Origin: Streptomyces uncialis | Lineage (GTDB): Bacteria > Actinomycetota > Actinomycetes > Streptomycetales > Streptomycetaceae | DNA: 64,000 nucleotides | Assembly (NCBI RefSeq): GCF_001905345.1 | Contig: NZ_LFBV01000005.1 | Span: 434,001 to 498,000 of the forward strand | Reading direction: 5' to 3' | Part shown: positions 6,019 through 12,419 of the stretch, in pieces | Position numbering within the stretch: position 1 is the stretch's first letter | How the letters are laid out: every line of letters starts with the position of its first letter | Program-made: the position numbers and the translations under genes | The notes under the pieces: generated by a model | Database searches by the model: none | Told to the model about the DNA's origin: nothing | The model's input: the letters and a program-made list of their open reading frames with translations, nothing else

Positions 6019-7329
6019 GTGGCACGCTCGCAAGCCCACCGGGCTCTGCCGGCCGATCTGCTGGCCAGCGCGGCATGGCAGGAAGCCTGTCGCGCTCGGG
6101 ACTTCGCCCGCATCTTCCGGCTGGTCAAAGTCAAGGCGGGGATCTACCCGTCGCAAATCGCCGCGCTGTGCGGCATGACGCCGAGCAGGGTCGGTGAGAT
6201 CATGGCGGGGCGGCGCGGCTTGGCGCATATCGACGTGATCGAACGCGTCGCCGACGGCCTTCGCATCCCCGGTGCAATGCTCGGCCTGGCCCACCGCCCT
6301 TGGGAGATCCCTGCTTCCTCCACCACCGAGGAGAAGCCGCCCGAGCTACTCCCTGCCGTACCGCGCGAGCCTCAGCGCACCGAAGCGGCAGAGGAATTGG
6401 ATGACCTTCTTGCCTTGGTCGACGGCCGGGCAACCCGCTCCACCCTCACGGCCCTGCGCTCCTCGGTCCAGGATTACTGGCGGCGCGACAACGCACACGG
6501 CGGCGCGACCCTGCGGCCGGCCGTCGTGGGGCATCTGCGCTATGTCGGCCGTCTCCTCGATTCTGCCGAGGCCGGCTTACGGCACGACCTCCAAGGGGTT
6601 GCGGCCGAGCTGGCACGGCTTTCCGGCTGGGCCTACTTCGACGCCCGCCAGTACAGCACCGCTCGCACCTACTTCATCCAGGCGCTCAAGCTCTCCCACA
6701 CGCAAGGCGACAGCCTCTTCATGGCCAATGTGCTGTCCTGCATGAGCCTGCTGGCCACCTACGACGGCAACCCGAACGATGCCGTGGCCCTTGCATGCCG
6801 TGCCCAGGACGCGGCCCGCGCCGTCGGCGAACAGCCGCTCGTCATGTCGATGCTGCACTTACGTGAAGCGTTCGCCCATGCCGCCCTTCGAGACGCCCAG
6901 GCTTGCCACCAGGCCGTGGCTCGCTCCCGTGACCAGTACGAACGCTCACGCGGACACGAACCCGAGGCGCCTGACTGGGTCCAGTACTTCGACGAGACGA
7001 AACTCCTCGTCGACACCGGCATCGCCTACGCGCGCCTCGGCGAACCAGCCCGCGCCGAACCCCTCATCGCTGAGGGCTTACGTCGAGAAAATGCCGACCA
7101 ACAACGAGGCCGGGCCTTCCACGCCTACTGGCTGGCCAGCGCCCAGCTCCAACTGGGCAAACTCGACGAGGCATGCACCAGCGCCGGCCTCGCCCTCGGC
7201 CTTGCCGCAGCCATTGACTCGCCACGAGTGAGCGGCCACATCCAGGAGCTTCACCGCCAAATGCTCCCCTACGCACGCGAAGCCCCCGTCCTCGCCTTCG
7301 AGCAGCGCATGCGTGAAGCCCTCGGCTGA
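6019..7329 (+). CDS. XRE-family HTH regulator with TPR-like C-terminal domain, three TTA codons
   Basis: A 436-residue protein. The N-terminal HTH (about residues 35-85: IYPSQIAALCGMTPSRVGEIMAGRR) is XRE/Cro-like; residues 150-430 are helical TPR-like repeats (AELARLSGWAYFDARQY, YARLGEPARAEPLIAEGL). This architecture is common in Streptomyces regulators that may sense peptides or metabolites through the repeat domain. GTG at 6019 is chosen because GAGGGGG lies just upstream; an ATG at 6015 is out of frame. TTA codons occur at codons 187, 281 and 354, so translation should depend on the bldA Leu-tRNA and be tied to late growth. It is divergent from the RiPP operon with a palindromic operator between them. 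Confidence 0.85.
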   Translation: MARSQAHRALPADLLASAAWQEACRARDFARIFRLVKVKAGIYPSQIAALCGMTPSRVGEIMAGRRGLAHIDVIERVADGLRIPGAMLGLAHRPWEIPASSTTEEKPPELLPAVPREPQRTEAAEELDDLLALVDGRATRSTLTALRSSVQDYWRRDNAHGGATLRPAVVGHLRYVGRLLDSAEAGLRHDLQGVAAELARLSGWAYFDARQYSTARTYFIQALKLSHTQGDSLFMANVLSCMSLLATYDGNPNDAVALACRAQDAARAVGEQPLVMSMLHLREAFAHAALRDAQACHQAVARSRDQYERSRGHEPEAPDWVQYFDETKLLVDTGIAYARLGEPARAEPLIAEGLRRENADQQRGRAFHAYWLASAQLQLGKLDEACTSAGLALGLAAAIDSPRVSGHIQELHRQMLPYAREAPVLAFEQRMREALG

Positions 7330-7333
7330 CCCC

Positions 7334-7873
7334 TTACGAGCTGCCGGTCGCCTCGTCCAGCAGCAGGTACAGCAGGCCGACCAGGCTGCCACTGCTGACG
7401 ACCTCGCGGCGGTCGATCATGCCCCGGATCGCTGAGATCGGAATCCACTCGATTCGGTCGGACTCGTTCACCTCGGTCGGTGGGCCTGCAGACAAGGCTG
7501 TCTCGGCGCGGAAGATGAAGTGCTCGGAGTCTGTGATGCCGTTCGCCGGTTGCGCGTAGACCAGCGGCTTGAGGCCCTTCACACGCCAGCCGGTCTCTTC
7601 CTCCACCTCGCGGGCAGCGGCCTGCTCCGGGGTCTCGTCGGCCTCGATGAGGCCCATGGGAAGCTCCCAGCCCCAGGTGTCGGTGATGAACCGGTGCCGC
7701 CACATCATCAGCACGCGCTTCTGGTCGTCGACCACGGCCGCTACGGCCAGGTGCCGCATCCGGACCACATGGTGTTCCCACCGCCGGCCGTCAGGCTGCT
7801 GGACGTCCACAAGCCAGAGGTTCACCCATGGGTTGTTGTAGATCTGCCGCTCGCCATGGACGGTCCACTGCAT
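7334..7873 (-). CDS. NUDIX hydrolase
   Basis: A 179-residue NUDIX protein with a complete Nudix box, GLIEADETPEQAAAREVEEE followed by TGW (pattern GX5EX7REUXEEXGU), at about residues 74-96. The N-terminal lead (YNNPWVNLWLVDVQQPDG) resembles ADP-ribose pyrophosphatase-type members, which cleave nucleoside-diphosphate compounds, but the substrate is not decidable. The ATG at 7871-7873 follows GGGAG. It is convergent with the XRE gene (4 nt between stops) and lies within the glnA-end island; its link to the RiPP cassette is only positional. Confidence 0.88.
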   Translation of the reverse strand: MQWTVHGERQIYNNPWVNLWLVDVQQPDGRRWEHHVVRMRHLAVAAVVDDQKRVLMMWRHRFITDTWGWELPMGLIEADETPEQAAAREVEEETGWRVKGLKPLVYAQPANGITDSEHFIFRAETALSAGPPTEVNESDRIEWIPISAIRGMIDRREVVSSGSLVGLLYLLLDEATGSS

Positions 7874-7891
7874 GAGCCCAACTCCCTTGTT

Positions 7892-8375
7892 TCAGTGAAG
7901 TATCCAGCATGTCACTGTGACGAGAATCCGTCCGCCAGGTTGGCGCATCATCGCCCACGCCCGACGAGAGGGGGGAGTTTCGGAGTCAGCAGACATGACC
8001 GTTGAGGTGCTCTGCACTGTAGCCATTGTGCTGCTTGCCCTTGCGGCCGCGAGTCGTCGGCTGGACGCGTTATCGAGCCGCCAGATGAATACCTGGGCAA
8101 GGTGTTTGGCGGTGCCGAGTTCACGTCCTTCAGCGGCTCCGGTGAGAACGGAAGCTGGCGAGTGGCTGCCGGCCTCTGCGCGGCGCAAGGCGGCGGTCAA
8201 GGCAGGCCACGCGGGGTCGGCCAGGATTCGGCCGACTTGGGCGGGGAGAGTCACCCGCAAAATGCCTTCGTAGCGCGTGACGGTTTCGGCGGGCGGGGCA
8301 CGACGGATCCGTTCGGACAGGACGGGCTGGTCCCCACCTCGGCCGACGTCGGGAAGTGCACGGACGCTGTGAAGG
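7892..8375 (-). pseudogene. probable C-terminal fragment of a mobilisation relaxase-type protein
   Basis: Within a long minus-strand frame, only the segment from about 8375 down to the stop at 7892 looks like protein: TRYEGILRVTLPAQVGRILA, then DPAWPALTAALRRAEAGSHS, then EGRELGTAKHLAQVFIWRLD. The DPAWPAL...AEA.GH...REL..A...AQVL.WRL pattern is one I associate with C-termini of relaxase/mobilisation proteins in Streptomyces mobile elements. No start codon or relaxase catalytic domain is present, so this would be a decayed remnant. The assignment is from memory of the motif. It overlaps no plus-strand gene until 8388. Confidence 0.4.
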
Positions 8376-8387
8376 CAGAATCCATCT

Positions 8388-8939
8388 ATGAGCACGTCGA
8401 CTTCCGCACCGGGCTCGGCCCGGCAGAGTCCCGCCCCGCAGCAAGACCCGGGGCCTGCGGGCCCAGCCGGGCCGCCCTTCAACCGTCGTGTCCACATCGT
8501 TGCAGAGGTCCTGGACCGCCCTGAGGAACTGGACCTGCTCCAGCAGGTGTGCGACGCGATGAGTTGGCCCATACGCGAGCCGGTGGCAGGGGAGACCACG
8601 GTGACCACGGACGCGAGCGGGAGGCTGCGCGTGATCGAGGTCCGCATCCGCGGGGTTCGCGAAACGGCCGTCGAACAGGCGGTTACCACCCTGGACACGC
8701 TGGCCCAGAACGCCGAGCTCTCCCTGCACTGCCGCGATGCCACCCTTGTTGAGCGCGTCCAGCGACCACAGATCGAGTGGCACCTGCGGGGCAGGCGGAG
8801 ACCGCTGAGTCGACGGATCAGCCACCGGCTCAAGTTCTGGGACCCCGCCGCCAACCAACACACAAGCATCCGTCTGGAGGACGCTCGCATCAAGGTAGTC
8901 CCCGACAGCGACTCAGCGTGCGCCAAGGCCGCCCGGTAG
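8388..8939 (+). CDS. hypothetical protein of the island
   Basis: A 183-residue protein starting at ATG 8388 with GAAGG 11 nt upstream. The first 30 residues are Pro/Ala/Gly/Ser-rich and probably disordered; the rest is a mixed charged domain (NRRVHIVAEVLDRPEELDLL, then RLRVIEVRIRGVRETAVEQA) ending in a basic RGRRRPLSRRISHRLKFW stretch. No signal peptide, membrane helix or known motif is visible, and I do not recognise the family. It is the last gene before the right end of the island, next to a probable relaxase remnant, so it may belong to the element's maintenance functions; this is positional inference only. Confidence 0.6.
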   Translation: MSTSTSAPGSARQSPAPQQDPGPAGPAGPPFNRRVHIVAEVLDRPEELDLLQQVCDAMSWPIREPVAGETTVTTDASGRLRVIEVRIRGVRETAVEQAVTTLDTLAQNAELSLHCRDATLVERVQRPQIEWHLRGRRRPLSRRISHRLKFWDPAANQHTSIRLEDARIKVVPDSDSACAKAAR

Positions 8940-9011
8940 CGCAGCTCATGACCCGGCTACAGGTGCCGTGGGCGATCGGCAGGCCCAGGCAGAGCCTCCC
9001 CTTCCCCGCCA

Positions 9012-9030
9012 TGTGCACCGATTATGCACC
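9012..9030 (+). repeat. GTGCACC repeat pair, right island end
   Basis: A GTGCACC copy and a variant ATGCACC, spaced 11 bp, matching the left-end pair at 2730-2748 at 17 of 19 positions. It lies 44 bp inside the right attachment-like repeat. Likely a recombinase or excisionase site if the island was mobile. Confidence 0.45.
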
Positions 9031-9073
9031 AGGCTGCTTGCCAGAAGGGCATCTGTGCAGGTCAGAGGGTTTG

Positions 9074-9096
9074 TCGAGCTGCACTTCGACCTCTAG
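9074..9096 (+). repeat. right attachment-like direct repeat
   Basis: A second copy of the glnA 3' end (22 of 23 positions identical to 2601-2623, including the TAG). The sequence after it is high-GC, core-like DNA that runs straight to a terminator and the AraC gene, so this marks the right boundary of the island. Confidence 0.7.
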
Positions 9097-9159
9097 GCGG
9101 GCCGGGCCGCCGGGAGACACCGGGCAACCGGACCTCGCGGCCACCGCGACAGCAGGCAC

Positions 9160-9201
9160 GGCGTGGGCCGCCGCTCCCGGACAGGGGCGGCGGCCCACGC
9201 C
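9160..9201. terminator. bidirectional terminator, probably the ancestral glnA terminator
   Basis: Perfect 15-bp arms (9160-9174 / 9187-9201) around a 12-nt centre. It lies 63 bp after the right attachment repeat and 24 bp before the AraC stop. Without the island it would sit about 65 bp behind glnA and end both glnA and the convergent AraC gene. Confidence 0.75.
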
Positions 9202-9224
9202 GTTGCCGTCCCCGCCGGATGCCC

Positions 9225-10049
9225 CTACTCCCCCCGCCCCGCCTCCTCCGTCGACGTCCCCAAGTACCGCCCCGGGGACGTGCCGACCGTGCGGCGGAAG
9301 GCGGCGAGGAAGGAGCTCGGGGTGGCGTAGCCGACCGTTCTCGCGACGCGGGAGACCGGGTGGCCCTCGGCGAGGAGAGGGAGGGCCGCGCGCAGCCGGG
9401 CGTGGGTGCGCCAGTGGTCGAACGTCATACCGGTGTCGCTGGTGAACAGCCGGGTGAGGGTACGGCGGCTGACCCCGATGGCGCGGGCGTGGACCTCCAG
9501 GCCGCGCGGGTCGGCGGGGTCGGTCAGCAGGGCGTCGGCCACCGCGCGTACCCGGTCGTCCACCGGGTACGGGACGTCGATCGGGGTGGTCGGCAGTGGG
9601 CGCAGCAGGTCCACGGCGACCGCTTCGGCGCGCAGCCGGGCGTCCTCGGGGAGGTCGTCGCGGGACAGATGGGCGATCAGATGGGCCAGCAGGCCGTCGA
9701 CCACGACCGGGGTCGGGTCCGGCCAGTCGATCGCGCAGCGCTCCGGCGGGAAGTAGAGGCCGTGGAGCAGCGCGCCCCGGGTGGCCCCGGTGCTGTGCCG
9801 TGTCCCCGCCGGTATCCACAGGGCGCGGGTCGGCGGAAGCACCCAGTACGCGTCGCCGATACCCACACCGAGGACGCCGCCCCGGGTCCACGCGAGCTGG
9901 TGGTGGGTGTGCGCGTGGGGTGCGATCCACTCCCCCGACTCCAGCGGGAACGTGCCCACCACGATCGCGCCGGGCGCGGCGGGCGGGGGGCACAGTCCGT
10001 CGCCTGCGGGGGGTATGTACCGCCGCGCTCGTGTCACGTTCCCGGCCAT
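9225..10049 (-). CDS. AraC family transcriptional regulator
   Basis: A 274-residue regulator: N-terminal cupin-like sensing domain (residues 25-110, with APHAHTHHQLAWTRGG and WIPAGTRHS) and C-terminal double HTH (about 175-265: HARAIGVSRRTLTRLFTSDT, then PVSRVARTVGYATPSSFLAA). AraC proteins with a cupin N-terminus often control an adjacent exporter; here an MFS gene starts divergently about 330 bp away, so local regulation of that gene is likely. The ATG at 10047-10049 is the natural start. Confidence 0.9.
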   Translation of the reverse strand: MAGNVTRARRYIPPAGDGLCPPPAAPGAIVVGTFPLESGEWIAPHAHTHHQLAWTRGGVLGVGIGDAYWVLPPTRALWIPAGTRHSTGATRGALLHGLYFPPERCAIDWPDPTPVVVDGLLAHLIAHLSRDDLPEDARLRAEAVAVDLLRPLPTTPIDVPYPVDDRVRAVADALLTDPADPRGLEVHARAIGVSRRTLTRLFTSDTGMTFDHWRTHARLRAALPLLAEGHPVSRVARTVGYATPSSFLAAFRRTVGTSPGRYLGTSTEEAGRGE

Positions 10050-10143
10050 GGCGTGGTCCTTCGCCCTCGGTTGTCCTCAGCTCGCTATCACCCGTCCTCG
10101 TAGCGTATCGCGGCCGGAGCGCGCGTTGCCTAGCGTCGGTCAC

Positions 10144-10380
10144 ATGCTCATCCCACCTGCTCCCGGGCCTTTCTCCGCCCGCCCTTCCGGTACGGCACGT
10201 TCCGCCGGTTCCGCCTGTTCGACTCGTTCCGCCGAGCCCGCCGGTTCCGCCGATTCGGCTCGTTCCGCCGGTTCAGCACGTTCCGCCGATTCCGTTCGTT
10301 CCGCCGATTCCGTTCGTTCCGCCGCCGACTGCGGCCGTCCCACCACCCGCTCCGCCTCCGCCTCCGGAGGCGTCCGATGA
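10144..10380 (+). CDS. possible upstream leader ORF encoded by tandem repeats
   Basis: A 78-codon ORF from ATG 10144 to TGA 10378-10380 that overlaps the MFS start (ATG 10377) in the ATGA manner. Its centre is made of GTTCCGCC-type repeats with an 18-bp period in the last units (starts 10279, 10297, 10315), giving a Ser/Ala/Arg low-complexity peptide. A TAGCGT -10-like hexamer at 10131-10136 lies 7 nt before the ATG, so a leaderless transcript is conceivable. It may be a translationally coupled leader for the exporter or merely a repeat that happens to be open; no homologue is recognised. Confidence 0.3.
   Translation: MLIPPAPGPFSARPSGTARSAGSACSTRSAEPAGSADSARSAGSARSADSVRSADSVRSAADCGRPTTRSASASGGVR
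10196..10330 (+). repeat. degenerate GTTCCGCC tandem repeat in the AraC-MFS intergenic region
   Basis: About eight copies of a GTTCCGCC core with variable spacers, becoming a regular 18-bp period near the 3' end. It occupies most of the 328-bp gap between divergent AraC and MFS genes and could serve as an array of direct-repeat regulator sites or be slippage-derived. Confidence 0.6.
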
Positions 10381-11792
10381 CGGCCCCCGTGAAGCGGCGC
10401 CGGGCGCCGCTGCTCGTGTTGTGCGGTGTGCATTTCATGCTGGTGCTCGACGACACCGTGGTGAGTGTCGCGCTGCCCACGCTCCGCGCGGAGCTCGGGT
10501 TCGGGACCGGTGGGCTGACCTGGGTGGCGAACGCGTATCTCCTCGCGTACGGCGGGCTGTTGATGCCCGCCGGGCGGGCCGGGGATCTGTACGGGCGGCG
10601 GCGGGTGTTCCTGCTCGGTGTGGCGCTCTTCGGGGTGGCGAGCCTCGGGTGCGGGCTCGCCCAGGAGCCCTGGCAGCTGGTGGCCGGACGCTTCGCGCAG
10701 GGCGCGGGCGCCGCGCTGGCCGGGCCTGGCGCCCTGGCCCTGCTGACCCTGCTCTACCCCGGGGACGGCGAACGGGCGCGGGCCCTCGGGCTGTGGGGCG
10801 GGCTGGCCGCGCTCGGCGGGACCACGGGGCTGGTGGTGTCCGGGGCGCTGACGGGGCTCGCGTCCTGGCGGTGGATCTTCCTGGTGAATCTGCCGGTCGT
10901 CCTGGTGACCCTGTTCCTGGTGCCCCGGCTCGTCGACGAGAGCCGCGCGCCGCGTGCGCCCCGGCTCGACATCCCGGGCGCGGTGCTCGGTACCGGGGCC
11001 GTCACCGCGCTGGTGTACGGGCTGATCCGGGCCGGGGACGCGGGCTGGGGCTCCACGGCGGTGACCGTTCCGCTGCTGCTCTCGGCCGTGCTCGCGGGGG
11101 TGTTCGTGGTGGTCGAGCGGCGTGCGGTGGCGCCGCTGGTCCCCCGGGGGTTCCTGGCCGACCGGGTCCGGGCCGTCAGCAACGGTACGGGGCTGCTGTT
11201 CACCGCCGTGTTCTTCGCGCTGTCGTTCCTGCTGATGCTGCGGCTCCAGACCGCGCTCGGGTACGGGCCGCTGCGCGCGGGGCTGGCCTTCGTACCGTAC
11301 GGGCTGGCCATCCTCGCGGGGGTGTGGCTGTCGTCGCGGGCGGTGGTCCGGATCGGGGTGCGCCGGACCCTGGTGTCGGCGTTCCTGGTCGGCGCGGTGG
11401 GCCTGTTGACGCTCGCGCAGGTGTCGCCGGGTGACGGGTATGCGAGCGGGGTGCTGCCCGGCATTCTTCTCGCGGCCCTCGGTTCCGGTCTCGGCGCGCC
11501 GGCCCTCGCGGTCGGCGGGGTCAGCGGCACCACGGAGGACGACGCGGGGGTGGGCTCGGCGGTGCTCGGGTCGGTGCAGCAGGTGGGCGGCGCGATCGGT
11601 ATCGCCGGGCTGGTGACGCTGGCCGTACGTCAGGGCCCGGGCGGCGGGCACGGGGCGGCGGCCCTCGACGGGTACGCGTCCGCGCTGTACGTGGCGGCGG
11701 GGGTGATGGTGCTCGGGGCGGTCCTCGTCCATTCGCTGCTCCCGGCGGTCCCGGGTACCCGCGCGGCGCCCGAATCGGCCGGGACGCGGTGA
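10377..11792 (+). CDS. MFS transporter, DHA2 (14-TMS) drug exporter type
   Basis: A 471-residue integral membrane protein with the DHA2 hallmarks: LDDTVVSVALPTL in the first helix (motif D1 type), GRAGDLYGRRRVFLLG (motif A) after helix 2, and hydrophobic segments spaced for 14 helices. Members export drugs or metabolites by proton antiport. ATG 10377 has GGAGG 7 nt upstream. It is divergent from the AraC regulator, the likely controller, and overlaps the end of a repeat-encoded upstream ORF. Substrate unknown. Confidence 0.9.
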   Translation: MTAPVKRRRAPLLVLCGVHFMLVLDDTVVSVALPTLRAELGFGTGGLTWVANAYLLAYGGLLMPAGRAGDLYGRRRVFLLGVALFGVASLGCGLAQEPWQLVAGRFAQGAGAALAGPGALALLTLLYPGDGERARALGLWGGLAALGGTTGLVVSGALTGLASWRWIFLVNLPVVLVTLFLVPRLVDESRAPRAPRLDIPGAVLGTGAVTALVYGLIRAGDAGWGSTAVTVPLLLSAVLAGVFVVVERRAVAPLVPRGFLADRVRAVSNGTGLLFTAVFFALSFLLMLRLQTALGYGPLRAGLAFVPYGLAILAGVWLSSRAVVRIGVRRTLVSAFLVGAVGLLTLAQVSPGDGYASGVLPGILLAALGSGLGAPALAVGGVSGTTEDDAGVGSAVLGSVQQVGGAIGIAGLVTLAVRQGPGGGHGAAALDGYASALYVAAGVMVLGAVLVHSLLPAVPGTRAAPESAGTR

Positions 11793-11897
11793 GGGTTTCG
11801 TGGGCGCGGGGGGTGGTTGTCGTGACGGGTGTGCGGCGGTGCGGGCAACGCCCCCGACCAGCGGCGTTGCCCCGTGTCCCGCCCCGCCGGGTGGTTG

Positions 11898-11925
11898 TTG
11901 CCCCCGCGGCGGAAGTTGCTACCGT
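11898..11925 (+). promoter_or_regulatory. candidate promoter for the helical protein / DUF1023 / lipoprotein operon
   Basis: TTGCCC (11898-11903), 16-nt spacer, TACCGT (11920-11925), about 57 nt before the ATG at 11982. A plausible but imperfect vegetative-type promoter. Confidence 0.3.
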
Positions 11926-11981
11926 GATCGCTGGGCCGGGCGGACACGGGGCGTCCGGCGGACACGGGGAAGGGCGCGGCC

Positions 11982-12419
11982 ATGGGGTGGGACGAGTGGG
12001 ACCAGCTCAAGTCCCAAGTGGCAGAGCGCCACACGGGGATGCAACTCAATCAGGTGCCCGTGGAGCCGGGCGCTCCCGGCGGCGCCACGGACACCGGGGG
12101 CGGTGGGACGCTGCGGCACGCGGGCAAGCCGTGGAACCAGGCCGCGGACACGGCGGGTGAGCTGCGGACGAGCACGAGCGCCGCGAAGAAGGAACTGACC
12201 GACGCGCATACGGGGGTCGCCTCGGGCGCCGCCGGGCTCGCGAGTCTGGGCGCGCTCACGGAGGTGCTCGCCTCCTGGGAGAAGCGGATCGGCGCGGTCC
12301 GTGACGAGTGCGACGCGCTGGAACCGAAGTTGCGGCAGGTCGCGAAGGATCTCACCGGGGCCGATGTCGCCGCGGGCGGCCGGGCGGACGCGGTCCGGGC
12401 GCCGGAGGGCGCCAAGTGA
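11982..12419 (+). CDS. small helical (WXG100-like) protein
   Basis: A 145-residue, mostly alpha-helical protein starting MGWDEWDQLKS, with Ala/Gly-rich helices (TAGELRTSTSAAKKELTDAH; ALTEVLASWEKRIGAVRDE). No signal peptide or membrane segment. Size, helicity and position before a DUF1023 protein resemble WXG100/ESX-type secretion partners, but the exact WxG turn is not evident. Its stop (TGA 12417-12419) overlaps the GTG of the next gene, so the two are translationally coupled. Confidence 0.65.
   Translation: MGWDEWDQLKSQVAERHTGMQLNQVPVEPGAPGGATDTGGGGTLRHAGKPWNQAADTAGELRTSTSAAKKELTDAHTGVASGAAGLASLGALTEVLASWEKRIGAVRDECDALEPKLRQVAKDLTGADVAAGGRADAVRAPEGAK

Noticed and set aside
7892..8926. A full 344-codon minus-strand gene
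   Set aside because: Only the part below about 8375 looks like protein; the upstream part is antisense to the better-supported gene at 8388-8939.
2601..9096. An integrase, transposase or replication initiator gene within the island
   Set aside because: I looked in all six frames of the supplied translations and found no recombinase catalytic motif or transposase DDE pattern.
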